NCBI GenBank assembly: GCA_018873245.2
Contig: JAEMBT020000008.1
Coordinates: forward strand, 5,717,569-5,781,568
DNA length: 64,000 nt
Reading direction: 5' to 3'
From: Archegozetes longisetosus
Taxonomy: Eukaryota; Arthropoda; Arachnida; Sarcoptiformes; Trhypochthoniidae
A program made the translations under genes and the position numbers. This document shows, piece by piece, positions 1-11,191 of this stretch (position 1 is the first letter of the stretch; each line of letters begins with the position of its first letter). The notes under the pieces are model-generated. The model made no database searches, was not told the origin of the DNA, and saw nothing but the letters and a program-made list of their open reading frames with translations.

Positions 1-402
1 CCGAGGGGGGTTCGGGGGCCGGGATTAGGCTCGATATCGCCTGCAAGGATGCGGATAAGGCGGTCAGTTTTGGCTTGTTTTGCAGGGTCGCAGGTGTTAA
101 AAATGGAGGGGGAGGTTTGTGGGGGAGTTTGGATGTGAGGGGGCGTAATTTTATAGAAAAGGGATCGCAATAGAGTAGACGAACTTGTGGGCAAATATGT
201 GCTTTAAGGGGTGCGCGCTCTTTAGAGGAAAGCTGAGTAACTTCTAAGTCATAGAAAGGGCGGAGCAATAAAAATGGCGGCGATAAATGTAAACAAATAG
301 GGGAAAACATAAATAAATGCAATATAAAATTAAGGGTAAGCGCTGCGGGTGAGGGGAAAAGAGTAGGGAAAAATTGGGTTAAGAAAATAGTGGAGAGCTT
401 AC

Positions 403-529
403 CTGACCTGTACCGTATGGTTTCTTTTGGCCAGAGGTGATGTGGATCCATTTGACCATCATGTGAGAAGCACGTGGTGTCCATTGATGGGTTGATTTCA
501 CGACGTAGACGCGGATCCATTGAAATCAT
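403..529 (-). CDS. Possible 5' coding exon of an unidentified gene
   Basis: On the minus strand an ATG (529, with a second at 520) opens about 42 codons that end at a strong splice donor, CAG followed by GTAAGC, at 402. The peptide (MISMDPRLRREINPSMDTTC and onward) matches no family I recognise. No acceptor or downstream exon can be fixed in the remaining 400 bp before the window edge. It may be the first coding exon of a gene continuing to the left. The surrounding G-rich sequence differs in composition from the AT-rich remainder of the window. This is weak evidence, because an open frame of this length next to a donor can arise by chance. Confidence 0.3.
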
Positions 530-879
530 TTTCTACTATTACTAAGACGAAACAGCAAACGCATTCCTACATGGGAAGTACTCCGTCTGCAATTAGTAGT
601 GTGGCCATGCATCAAAATGCAGGTCAAGGAAAACTGTTCTACGGCGGTAGCGTAAGCATAGACCACATTGTGCAGACTCCAAAGTAAGTTCTATTGAACT
701 TGCCATTGAGACTAAAGCCAATATTGGGCTGACTTGTTTACGCATAGAGTATGAGATGAGATTCGGTGAAATTCGGTACTTCCAGATTCAAGATGTAAAA
801 TAAAGTGAGAAAAACAAAGGGCTGTAGCAGAACACTTTAGTACTAGTGGAAAGCCTAAGAGGATATGTGGGAAGTCTGT

Positions 880-2290
880 GAGATTGAAACGCTGTTCAAG
901 TGGAAAGCTTTCAGGTTGAACGCGTCGGTGCCTCGTGTTGAATCTGATGTGCGCTTCGTTTGTTCAGTGTTTACAAATTTTAAGTGAAGGAATAGTCTTT
1001 GAAAGAAATAAAAGTTCGTAGCTGAAGAAAGACGGGGGAAGCATTTTTGGTAGTATACGTAAGTGTCACGTATTTTGGCGTGTTATGACGTGTTGGAACT
1101 GATAAGTTAGTGACGAAGATGCAGTCTGAAGGAGTAGAAAGCATATCGGTTGAAGCACTAAAGGTGCCAAGTGTCGATACTGATTTGCGATCTGTTGCTT
1201 CAGTACTTGCAAGTTGTAAACGAGTAAATAGTCTGAATGCGATAAACAGAGGCATGCAGGTGTCGTCTGTATTGTATTGGTGTTGAAGAGATAGTAGAAA
1301 TGTTGCAGAGACTGAGGGAATGGAAAGCGTTTTGGATAGTATCACATAGGCGCCGTGTGTGAGGTCTAATATTCTGCTTGTGGCAGCCGTCAAATTCAAA
1401 TAGATTGAAATAGTTTGTTAGAACGGTGTGGTCTGAGAGTGTGGAATGTATTTCAGTTGAAGCACTTGAGGCAACGAGTGCCAATACTGAATCTAATCAG
1501 TTCTCTGTGTGCTTTTATGTTCAATGTAAGAAAAGGGTCTGAGTGTAATAGAGATCTGTAGCTAAAAAGAGACAGAGTGGCGAAGCAAGTATATGTTGCA
1601 TGTTCTGATATGTTGGAGCTGAAGAATGTGGGAGTGAAAGGAGAGACTGTGGATGTGGTGCAAGCCTGAGGGAGTGGAAACCATTTCAGTTAGTAACGCA
1701 TAGGCACCATGTGTGAATCCTGACTTGCGGTCCTTTCACTCGACACTGAAGGAAGCTCAGTGAGTGATGGCGGGAGTAGAGGCCTCTAGCTGAGTCAAAG
1801 GAAGAGTGTGGTTATGGTGCAAGCCTGAGGAAGTGGAAACTATTTCGGTTAGTAACACATTGGCGCCATATGGGAAGCCTGATTTGCGATCCGTTTCCTC
1901 GTTATTGAAGGATGCTCGGATTGAGCAAGGTGATTGGTGACGAGAGAAGAGACATCTAGCTGAATGAAGTTTGAGAGAGTAAAAGGAAGATTGTGGGTGT
2001 GGTGGAAGCTTGAGTGAATGAGGACCATTTCATATAGTAACACATTGGCGCCATGTGTGAAGTCTGATTTGTAATCTGTTCCCTCGACTCTGAAGGAAGC
2101 TCACTGGGTGCTGGCGGGAGTAGAGGTTTCTAATTGAGTGAAGTCCATTGGGCGAAGGGAAGATTGTGGATGTGGTGCAAGCCTGAAGGGATGGAGAGCA
2201 TTTCAGATAATAGCATAGGCGCCATGTGTGAATCCTGATTTGCGATCCGTTCCCTCGATATTGGAGAAAGTGAGAGTAGAAGCCTCAGGT
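880..2290. repeat. Degenerate satellite-like array, period about 160-190 bp
   Basis: Related phrases recur at roughly 1165, 1470, 1700, 1860, 2045 and 2215. They consist of a CATTGGCGCCATGTGTGAA-type core, then CTGATTTGCGATCCGTTCCC, then GAAGGAAGCTCA and a GGGAGTAGAGGCCTC block. The copies are diverged and partly rearranged. No reading frame is conserved between them. The last copy runs directly into the 5' flank of the kinase gene starting at 2669, and the same junction recurs at 37736. Besides these repeats and the possible exon at 403-529, I see nothing in 1-2250. Confidence 0.65.
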
Positions 2291-2668
2291 AAGCAGAAGT
2301 CAACAGATTGAGATGATCTGTTGGGGGAATGATCAGAACTGGTGTCAATCAGGAGAGCAAGGTTAGCCTTCTCAACTTTTGTAACTTGAACATGTAAAGT
2401 TGGAGAGAAAGCGTATGTAATGTGTGTACTGGAGAGTGAGATTAGATTCCCAAAATTTGAAATACTTAATTTTAAAACTAGAGGGCAAGTGGAAAAGTTG
2501 AGAAGGTCAGTGTGGGACGTCGAATGAAAGTTTCGTTCAACAGTGATCCTTCAAAATTAACACAGGCCGCAACTCTGACGTTAGACACAGAGATAAGATA
2601 ATTTTATCGTCTTTTGTTTGACTGTATTGTGAAAATTTTCGTTTCCATGATTTTGTGCAATCGCGAAA
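2252..2668 (+). promoter_or_regulatory. Duplicated 5' flank of the RCC1-kinase genes
   Basis: About 400 bp upstream of the ATG at 2669 closely matches 37740-38130, upstream of the second cluster. Shared blocks include GTAAGCAGAAGTCAACAGAT, GATCAGAACTGGTGTCAATC, and a region ending near AACTCTGACGTTAG about 100 bp before the start codon. The duplication therefore carried the whole putative promoter and 5' UTR, not only the coding region. I could not assign a TATA box or transcription start. Calling it the promoter is inference from position and conservation. Confidence 0.55.
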
Positions 2669-5600
2669 ATGGACGGAATCAACAAATACAAAATTTTCAA
2701 ACAGTTGAAATTGGATCAACATTTCGTCAAAACAATCAAACATTTTTATGCTTTTGAAGATGATTTCTCTCAGATAAATTTAATCATTGTCACAAATGAC
2801 GACGAAACTTATGATTTTGGCGGTAATCGTTTAGGAGTTTTAGGTTTTGGTCATGAGAATGCAGTAAATGAGTTGACTCTAAATGAAAACTTGACCAACA
2901 AAAAAATCATTGATTTCAAGAATGGTGACTCTCATGCAATTGCGCGCACTATTGACGGAAAAGTTTATTGTTGGGGTTGGAATTATTACGGAGTGTTAGG
3001 GAATGGAAGAAATGATGACGAGATATCTAAACCAGAATTGAATCAATATTTGAGTGATAAAAATATTGTCGATATTTGTTGTGGTCGTGAGCATTCACTT
3101 GTTTTGACAATTGACGGTCAAGTTTATGCGTGGGATTACAATTATTATGGACAGATCGGAAATAGAAAAAATGGATGGAATAAAGATGCACCGATTCCAT
3201 ATCATGTGAATGGATTCAATGGAGAGAAAGTTAAAGCGATTGCATGTGGATCTAGTCATTCAATGACTTTAACAGAGAATGGAAATGTTTTCAGTTGGGG
3301 TCGGAATGATTCTGGACAACTGGGTTTCAAAAAGTTGGAACAATATGACTCAAGAAATGTACCGAGACTTATCGAAATTAATGAAGTTTTTGAGAAAATA
3401 AGTTGTGGCTCGCATTACAGTTTGTTGTTATCGTGTGATGGCGATATTTATGTGTTCGGTAGTAATAAGTTCGGACAACTAGGAGACGAAGCAATCAAAG
3501 AGCAAAGTGAAACTCCGTTGAAACTGAAGAGTGAATGCAAATTCACTGATATCGTGGCACATTGGCATTACAACGTTTCAATGGCTTTATCGAAGGAAGG
3601 AATTATTTTCATTTGGGGTAAATGTGGAGCAGAAGTGATAAAAATTCCGACTGAGACGCAATTCAAGAGTTTCGATGAGGTTTTCGCCTATTATTTCCAA
3701 ATCACATACAAAAACTACAAAATAAATTATGAATCAGATGAAAACTTAATTTCATATTCATTAAAAAGCGGAAAGTATGACCGAGAATTTAAAGAAATTC
3801 ATGTCGTTAATTCAGGTCATTTTGGAATTGTCTGCAAAGCAGTGAATTCATATAACAATGCTGTTTACGCAGTGAAGAAAATTCCGTTAACCTATGAAGA
3901 AATGAACACAAAAAAATTTCAGAAAGAATTAGATTTATTGCTGAAATCTAAAAGTGAATATGTAGTTCACTCCTTTCAAGCATGGGTTGAAGATAACTAT
4001 CTCTCAAAAAGTAACAAAGAAATGAACCACAACTCTGGAATTAGTTCTGGACATCAAGTATTTGATCCAAATAAACCACTTTTATTACACTTACAAATGG
4101 AATTTTGTCCGTTTACACTAAAAGAAGTAATTAATGAATTGAATGAAGAGTTAGATCAAAATTCATCAAAATCAATGAGTCCTTTGGGTTATTATATTCG
4201 AAGTGAATTATCTGTTGAAGTACTAGAAAGCGTTGATTATTTGCATAAACAAAATCCTCCAATAATTCACAGAGATTTGAAGCCTGACAACATTTTGATA
4301 ACAAATGGATCGAATGGGAGGTTCGTTAAAGTCGCAGACTTCGGTTTAGCGACAATTCATGAATTCGATCAACAGTCGCATACAAAATACAAAGGAACGC
4401 GTGATTATATGGCACCTGAAGTCATACGAATACGCAAATATGATACAAAAGCCGATATTTATAGTTTAGGAGTTATTTTTCAAGAATTGTTTAATATCGA
4501 TGTGAACAGGTATATCGTTAAAAATGAAATATTTGATTTTCTATCTAAAACAAATTCACTTTTATCTCTCACTTGAAGGACCTCTTATTCAGATATTAAT
4601 CCTAACATAAGAACTCAATACGAAAGTATTTCCAATGTAATTGAAAATATGATGGTTATTAAACCAATTTCTCGCCTAAATTGTGAACAAATATTGAAAG
4701 ATAAACACTTATGGACTTTAGATTCGCATCGATTGCGCAGACATGACCCGAATTACCCAAACAGAAGCTTTCATTCGATTTTCATTCAGATTAAAATCAA
4801 AAGCGCAAAAGGACAAAGTGTTCCCCTAGTGATGACACCAGAAATTGATGTGACTCATGAGACAAAATGGCTTGCAAACGATAAAAAGTCAACAACTACA
4901 ATAACGAAACCTAAACAAGTACGAAAAAAAAGTCCTTCGCCTCCGGCTCAAGCGCTAACATTAAATCCTCAGTTAAAACTTCATTCCTCACCACAAAATG
5001 CTGTGATTGACGAAACACGATATAAACGAGAATTCAAAGAACTAGAAATGATTGGAAGCGGGTGTTTTGGCAAAGTTTTCAAAGTATTCAATTTATTCGA
5101 TGAACAAAATTATGCGGTGAAAAAAATTCTACTCGCAGGTAGTGCACTTAAAATGACTAATACTTTTTTAATTATTTCAAAATACTTTTCAGAATTCACT
5201 GATGAGCTCAAAGAAAGAAGTTTAAGAGAATTGAAGTTAATGGTAAAACTCCAAAGCGATCATGTCGTGCAGTATAAAAACTCGTGGATCGAAAACAACA
5301 AAGTTCTCTACATTCAAATGGAATTATGTTTCAGTACTTTGAAAGAAATATTGATCAAAAAGAGAAATGAGTTTCAGAGAAATGAGTTCGTAGTTATGTC
5401 TCGATTGGAATATTACATATCCAGCGAATTATTGAAGGAAACAGTCGAAAGTCTGAATTATTTGCATAAACAAGTTCCTCCAATAATTCACAGAAATTTG
5501 AAACCGACCAACATCTTAATCACTTATGGACTGAATGGAAGGTTTGTCAAGTTAGCTGGTTTTAGTTTAGCTGTGGTTCACAAGTTCGACGGTCAGACTC

Positions 5601-6052
5601 ACACTCAAGGTTTGGGAAGTGCTAAATACATTGCACCAGAAGTTCTTCAATCAAAGAATTATGACACAAAGGCAGACATTTATAGTTTAGGCTCAGTTAG
5701 CCTAGAAATTTTTGATATCGATATCAATTCGTGAGTTTTTTGAGAAATTTTCCTTTTCATAACTTATTAACACTTATTTGTTAGATCTTCTAGTAATCCA
5801 ATATATGATCCACTATTAAATGGAAAATATTCGAAAATTAATGAAATAGTTTTGGGAATGATGGAACAGAAGAAAATCAAGAGACTTGATTGCGATCAAA
5901 TATTAGGAGAAGCAAGTATTTGGGCTGTAGATATGAATCAATTGGAGATTGCAAATAGTTTTTCTCATTTATCATCAACTAAACAATCAATAGAAGAAAG
6001 TTTTCACAAGTATTTTGTGGTAACAAAACTAAAATTTAAAAAATTGAATTGA
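2669..6052 (+). CDS. RCC1-repeat / eIF2-alpha-kinase-like / pseudokinase fusion protein
   Basis: Four exons join into one frame of 1,068 codons plus stop: 2669-4509, 4579-5138, 5193-5730 and 5785-6052. The introns are 69, 54 and 54 bp with GT..AG ends, and phases agree throughout. Residues 1-350 hold about six RCC1 blades (VYCWGWNYYG, VFSWGRNDSGQLG, IYVFGSNKFGQLG). Residues 370-660 form a kinase with a glycine loop (GHFGIVCKA), lysine (YAVKKI), HRDLKPDN near 533, DFG near 556 and MAPE. A long insert precedes LHLQMEFC, as in eIF2-alpha kinases (PKR, PERK, GCN2). A linker rich in Lys, Ser and Pro leads to a second kinase domain (790-1050) in which HRD is HRN and DFG is GFS, so it is probably a pseudokinase. 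Substrate and pathway are unknown. RCC1 repeats suggest a binding propeller. No transmembrane segment is seen. Alternatively exon 2 onward could be a second gene, but the frame is open through the linker. Confidence 0.8.
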
Positions 6053-6119
6053 GCAAATTTGTAAATTATGTAAATTAATGTAACGATTATTTTAATAAAA
6101 ATTGATTTCTAACAAAATG

Positions 6120-7100
6120 TTTGTTTTAAGTACACAAAGTGTTGTCGTGAAAATAAGTTTTGATCGAGAACACAATATATTGTTGTCACGTGATGGCGAT
6201 ACTTATGTGTTCGGTAGTTATGAATTACGATTGAGTAATGGGTATTAAGTTTACAACAATTGCGACAATTAACACAAATTCAATTGAATGAACTCAAATC
6301 TACAAATAAAACATTCCACTATATATTTATTCAAACTAAACTTATAAATGTGCAACGATTTTGTTGCGCCTAAGACGCGAATTAAAATCGTTAATCACCG
6401 GTAAACCATTAATTGAATTTAACCAAGTGTTGACTCCTTTGATTCATTGCAAATGAATTATTCTCTGAAACTCTAGAAGCAGTCAATTACTTACATAAAC
6501 AAAATCCTCGGATAATTCTTAGAAACCTAAAGCCAACAAATATTCCGTTATTAGACGGATTAAATGATAGATTTGTCAAGCTAGCTGATTTCGGTTTGGC
6601 TATTTTTCATGAATCTGAAGACCAGTCACATACTTGAGGACCGGGAACTCAGAGATATATGGCTCCAAAAGTAAATGGAGGAACAAAATATAACACTAAA
6701 GCAGACATTATTAGCTTAGAAATTATCATTCAAGATTTGTTCAATATTGACATCAATCAGTATGTTTATACATTAATTGAATTCTTTATTTTTGATTGTA
6801 ATGAATTTTATATAAATTTTCAGTTCTATTGGAGAGAATCCTGACTTTAAGGAAAAACATTCAAATTTATTTGATTTAATGATAACAGAATGATATCTAT
6901 CAGAATAGCCGATAGCCCCGATTGTGAACAAATTCTGAGTAGAAGAGATTGTTAGGTTTTAAGCTTGAGTCGATTGACAAAAGTGAAGGAATTTAGTTGC
7001 ATTAAAAAAAGTTTTCACTTGCGTTTCATTCAAATGAAACTAAAATTCTACGAAGATTCTTCAAAGTTTGGAAAACTTGTAAAAAAAATTTAGAAACATA
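6120..7100 (+). pseudogene. RCC1-kinase pseudogene fragments
   Basis: At 6165-6235 a short RCC1 piece (a CACGTGATGGCGATA-type phrase) matches 3425-3480. At 6265-6345 a kinase-tail piece matches 42035-42110. From about 6440 to 6760 the kinase C-lobe is recognisable: YLHKQNP, then a degraded HRD motif (histidine and aspartate lost), an intact DFG, and a stop TGA where the activation loop should lie. MAPK replaces MAPE at 6659. The second exon continues from about 6823 to 7090 with frameshifts. No full frame remains. These are remnants of at least one further copy of the family. Confidence 0.75.
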
Positions 7101-7129
7101 TTAGAAATTGAATGATATCTAAATTTTGG

Positions 7130-7665
7130 GTTATTGAGAGTGCGTACCTTATACATAATGCTTTCAAAATGCATGTCAAAATATTAGAAGCCGTCAAGTT
7201 TTTGCACAAACTAAATTCTCCAATAGTCCAGAGATTTGACACCATCTAATATAATGATTACAACTGGATTAAAATGTAGATTTATTAAGAGAGAGGAGTA
7301 GGGACTTGATAGTAGATATTTATAGCTTAGGATTTATTATTCAACAACTATTCAATATTGATATTGATAAGTAACTATGAATTTTGGTGTTTTATTCATG
7401 GTTTACATTATACTTGTTTTCATCAATTCTAAGACCTATTGGAGAGAATTAGAAGAAAACGTTCAAATCTATTTGACTTTATCTCAAAATGATATTTACC
7501 CAGAAAGATAAAAGATTGACCTGTGAACAAATTCTAAGGGAAAGTAAAATCTTGGGCTTTGAGTTTAGAACAATTGAAGAACAAGAAAGAATTAGAGTTC
7601 GAAACCATGGATTATCTCCAACATATGTTTTAGTTGTCATTTCTTAGAACCAAATTGAAAGAACA
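7130..7665 (+). pseudogene. Second RCC1-kinase pseudogene fragment, paralogous to 45225-45810
   Basis: The segment starts in a kinase helix (AAGCCGTCAAGTTTTTGCAC), skips the activation loop, and resumes at the sequence for an IYSLGFIIQQLFNIDIDK-like peptide. A 70-bp intron and the C-terminal exon follow, with several stops. It is near-identical over long stretches to 45261-45810, except that the latter keeps the DFG region. Similarity stops abruptly at about 7665 (and 45805). That is close to where the Polinton block begins on this side. Confidence 0.75.
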
Positions 7666-7684
7666 TAGTAGTAGATATGTGATT

Positions 7685-7772
7685 CTGGACCGGAGCGCTC
7701 TAGACCTGAGAGGGATTCTACACCTGAGAGAGATTCTAGACCTGAGCGCTCCAGACTTGAGAGAGATGCTTG
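7685..7772. repeat. Short imperfect tandem repeat at the left edge of the mobile block
   Basis: Three to four copies of a unit of about 21-24 bp (CTAGACCTGAGAGGGATTCT and variants with GAGCGCTC) lie between the end of kinase-cluster homology at 7665 and the first Polinton gene. Read on the plus strand the repeat would encode an Arg/Glu/Ser/Pro-rich peptide ending at a TGA, but upstream stops make coding unlikely. I could not find an inverted copy near 35200, so it is not an obvious Polinton terminus. Confidence 0.5.
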
Positions 7773-7844
7773 AAGCTTCTTCGAGGTTATAATTGACGAT
7801 ACTGTCTATTCATAAAATTGATATAAAATTAGCTCAATTGTTAA

Positions 7845-8300
7845 TCATTTTATTTTCCCCGAAATCAATGCATTTACAAGATTTTTTATTAACAATTTAT
7901 TATTATTTTTATCAAATGAGAATAGAGATAGAAAATCGCAGTAAGAATAACCCAATAGCCTTAGTTTTACATAAAGAACACAATAGTGACCACAAGTTAT
8001 GCATGTCAAACACTGTAAAGTCATTCTATTAAACCCCCAACCAAGTGGACAATTATCTTCCATATAATTAATGAATTCTTCATGAAGTGGTGGCAATCCG
8101 TATGAATCAAAGTATTCTCCAGTACCATCCTCCTCAAAAATCATTGCAACCCAATGCTCTCCACCCTTATCTGAGGTATCAGTGTTAACAATTAGGGCTG
8201 ATTTTTTTCCTCGTCTCACAGGCGGTAATAAATCTCTTGCAAAAGTACCCACAAATGATGCCTCATTGGATAAGAGACTATTGATTAAAGTTGTATCCAT
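7845..8300 (-). CDS. Adenovirus-type cysteine protease (Polinton maturation protease)
   Basis: The 151-codon frame matches the Polinton/adenovirus maturation protease family (peptidase C5-like, ULP1 fold), which cleaves virion precursor proteins. Catalytic residues are visible: His in GEHWVAM, the acidic partner in YFDSYG, and Cys in CGHYCVLYV, with the upstream LQCLTC providing the oxyanion-side Gln. The length is normal for short Polinton proteases. The start codon lies directly beside the end of the capsid gene (8301), as in a compact viral gene array. The frame itself is undamaged, but it sits in a dead element. Confidence 0.85.
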   Translation of the reverse strand: MDTTLINSLLSNEASFVGTFARDLLPPVRRGKKSALIVNTDTSDKGGEHWVAMIFEEDGTGEYFDSYGLPPLHEEFINYMEDNCPLGWGFNRMTLQCLTCITCGHYCVLYVKLRLLGYSYCDFLSLFSFDKNNNKLLIKNLVNALISGKIK

Positions 8301-9662
8301 TTAATGGAAATCTAGAATAGCATTTCTATCTTCTGGTATCGTAATTAAATTATCAAATTCTGAATAAATGAGAACATTTATTTTTTCCAGGAGTGGTCTC
8401 TTAAAATGAACTTCGATACGCATTGTGCCGTGATTAATAGGACTTATATGACTATCAATACCACACCCATCAGATTGATCTGGGGAGAAATTGAAACCAA
8501 AAATAGTTCTTCCTTTAGCCCATTAATCTAGAGATATGGTCGTATGACTATCGGTTGATATCTGATTAAGAGCTCTGTAGAACTCCAAATACTCTCTAGA
8601 ATATATTCCGTTGTCAAAGTCTGGTTGGAAGCCTCTTCTTGGATACTGAATACTATTTTGGAAGCAAGCTATGAAATTCAAGTCATAATGATGAAAATAA
8701 TAGGGATTCTTTTTAAAAGAACCATTCAAACTCTCATTGGAGACAAAGAATATCAAGCATCTTCTTGGTAGCTGTCCATTAATAACATTTTCAAGTGAAG
8801 TATTTAGAGTACCAGCATTAATTGTCGTTGTAGTCACTGGAGATCTTGTTATAGGATATCTAGCAGGAGTTATTTCCAGAGCTTTATGATGTGCAAACAC
8901 AATATCTTGACTCACTCTAGCTCTGGAGAGATTGAGTGAGACTTCAATAAATTCGATCCTCGGAACAATTTTATCATCAGAGCACATCATGTAAAATTCG
9001 ACAGGATTTGGCACCAATTTAATTCTTATTTTGCAGCCACCAAGTATAGCCCGTCCTTGGAATGCTATATCTAAGTTCAGTTTACCATAAAGGTCATAAA
9101 TTCTTCCTGTTGAAATTTCTCTGTCTTTATCGGGCAATACGCCGCTAGGGCTAACATGCTTTATATATTTCGTTCTCATCGTATTAGGCTTGTGTGGAGT
9201 ATCCCACAATTCATCACTAAACCATCCTGCACCGGATAGGAAAGACTTTTTAGAATCGTTGCTGAATCCAATCATTGTTTCAATATAAGATTTTACAGAA
9301 TAAGTTTGTAAAGATGTTGTAATCTGTGTATATCCAATGAAACAGTCGACTTGTTGCCACAGGGAATTCATAAAATTATTTACAATAGAAACATTGTTCC
9401 AATCGTTTGCCACTACTTCCGACTTATCTGTCTTTGAAAGGATTATTCTCAGTTGAACGTTTAAAAGTATTTCCTTCGGGATGATATATTCATTAGCAGA
9501 CGTTGGAACCACAAATTCAATATGTCCACCAGAATTTAATGCACTTATCGGTCTGTGATCAGTTTGAATTGTAGACTCTACTGATGTTTGTACAGCAGGC
9601 AATGCATACAAATCAAGTTCTGGTAATGTAATAACAGGCGAGGCTTCACTTATAATAGACAT
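8301..9662 (-). pseudogene. Polinton major capsid protein (double jelly roll), one in-frame stop
   Basis: A 379-codon frame from ATG at 9662 is followed by TAA at 8525-8523. The same frame then stays open for 73 more codons to a stop at 8303-8301, just before the protease start. The downstream part contains the GFNFSPDQSDG-like segment expected near the C-terminus of Polinton capsid proteins, so the TAA is a nonsense change in a gene of about 453 codons. The start overlaps the stop of the upstream gene by one base (TAATG arrangement). The product would form the icosahedral shell of a virion. Confidence 0.8.
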
Positions 9663-10129
9663 TATTCAAATAAAGACAATTTCGATGTCTTATTTCTTTT
9701 GATAATTTTTCCTTTTTCAAGAGCTTTGCGACCTTCTGCCAACGCTCGCAGTTGTAACAATGAAGGCTTTCTTCTTTTGACGTTCTTTATATTTGATATC
9801 CGTTTCCGAGCACTTTTTCTCATTCTGCCAGACCCGCTTTGTCTAAAGTTCCGCACTTTTTCTAATGCATCTTCTGCGATATCTAGACCTGTGTTTTTAA
9901 GTCTCTTCTTCATTGCTGTCTTGAAATTGTCTCCTTGAAGTAAGTCTGTACCAATATTTATACCTGTATTTAAAGCTTTTTTACCAAGATATTTGAGGAT
10001 AGGCATAACAGCTCCAGAAAGGAGGCGACCGAAAAAACCATGCCCTTTTTGGTATCTTACGCCAGGATATCCTGCTATGCCAGATCCTGCTTGGTTAACG
10101 TAATAGGTTGTGAAGGGATTTGAGCCCAC
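9662..10129 (-). CDS. Small basic Gly-rich Polinton virion protein (pX/pVI-like)
   Basis: The 155-residue protein opens with a Tyr/Gly-rich segment (YYVNQAGSGIAGYPGVRY), then GHGFFGRLLSGAVMPILKYL. The latter looks like an amphipathic or membrane-active helix followed by a very basic tail (RMRKSARKRISNIKNVKRRK). Proteins of this pattern lie beside the capsid genes in Polintons and adintoviruses and resemble adenovirus core or membrane-lytic minor proteins. The frame is intact. It overlaps the penton gene by 35 bp at its start and the capsid ATG by one base at its end. The function is inferred from position and composition, not from any catalytic motif. Confidence 0.65.
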   Translation of the reverse strand: MGSNPFTTYYVNQAGSGIAGYPGVRYQKGHGFFGRLLSGAVMPILKYLGKKALNTGINIGTDLLQGDNFKTAMKKRLKNTGLDIAEDALEKVRNFRQSGSGRMRKSARKRISNIKNVKRRKPSLLQLRALAEGRKALEKGKIIKRNKTSKLSLFE

Positions 10130-11042
10130 CTTTTGGTCTTTTACGGAAATGGAGTGTCACAGTTGAACGGCCAAAATCAAATGGAATAGTTTCCCCGGTG
10201 TCGTCTTTTATATCGATTTCAATGGTATCAAATTCGTGACTAACAATTGAATGGTAAAAAGGTTCCAAGAAACGCAAAGGACATTGTTCACCAAATTTAA
10301 TCTTCCGAGGGATTTCCACCTGACGTAATAAATTAGTCTGCATATTCCCGGTCAAAACAGGTTTGACTATAGAGCAGTAAACCAATATATGAAGCTCACT
10401 AACATTGAATTGAACTGGAAACGGAGCCTCGAATTCTACCGGGTAAGCGTTATCACCCAGTGGATTATCATATGAAATATTACGATTCAATTTGACTTCA
10501 TTATCTGCTAAAAGTCTTCCACTTTCTTCATCATAAAAATAGGAAATAAGTCCTCCAGTGGTTTCATTTCTTAATCCTAGCATGAGCTCCAGTTCTTCAG
10601 CAAGTGCTGGATAGAAAGAAGAGTCGTTCTTGACAGATATTCCATTTATTATGAATAATCGGTTATAAATAGGATCGTATCTCAACGATGGTGCTCTTTT
10701 CATCACATCTTTGAAAATGATTTTTCCAAAATTTCTAAGCTTTTTGTTTATTTCTGAAATCAATAGGTCAATAGAAGGATAATATCCTTTTCGAAGTATT
10801 GCTTCATCTGTATGGAAATATTCTCCTTTATTCGAAAATATACTTAAATTATAATCAGACCTTATGTTGAACCATGATTTAGTGTAACTCATTTCCGCTA
10901 ATCTAACTTCCCATTCAGAATTCAATTTTATTTTCTCGGGAAGTTTAGTTATAAAATTTGCAACTGTATTATTCCTATGACTTTGAGGACTTTTAACATT
11001 GCTGAATAGATGAATATAAAACGAATCATTTGCAGTATCCAT
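10095..11042 (-). CDS. Polinton minor capsid (penton-like, single jelly roll) protein
   Basis: From ATG at 11042 (MDTANDSFYIHLFSN) the frame runs 315 codons. The features YPSIDLLISEINKKL, LRYDPIYNRLFI and the C-terminal DTGETIPFDFGRSTVTLHFRK are typical of the Polinton penton-base homologue, which closes capsid vertices. The frame is open further upstream to 11195, adding a hydrophobic stretch. I prefer the internal ATG because family members begin near this FYIHLFSN segment and the longer start overlaps the upstream gene. No lesion is visible within it. Confidence 0.75.
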   Translation of the reverse strand: MDTANDSFYIHLFSNVKSPQSHRNNTVANFITKLPEKIKLNSEWEVRLAEMSYTKSWFNIRSDYNLSIFSNKGEYFHTDEAILRKGYYPSIDLLISEINKKLRNFGKIIFKDVMKRAPSLRYDPIYNRLFIINGISVKNDSSFYPALAEELELMLGLRNETTGGLISYFYDEESGRLLADNEVKLNRNISYDNPLGDNAYPVEFEAPFPVQFNVSELHILVYCSIVKPVLTGNMQTNLLRQVEIPRKIKFGEQCPLRFLEPFYHSIVSHEFDTIEIDIKDDTGETIPFDFGRSTVTLHFRKRPKGGLKSLHNLLR

Positions 11043-11191
11043 TGTGAAGTCCGAGTAATTTTCTACACCACAAAAACTTTTCAAGTTTCTTTTATTATTA
11101 TAACTTATATTGAATTTTACAATAAGAAAACCCAATACAATAGACAAAGCAAAAATTTCAAATATTAGAAAGCCAACCTTTATGCATGGCT

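Noticed and set aside
980-2348. Several minus-strand open frames of 60-140 codons
   Set aside because: They follow the phase of the degenerate satellite repeats, change frame between copies and have no domain features.
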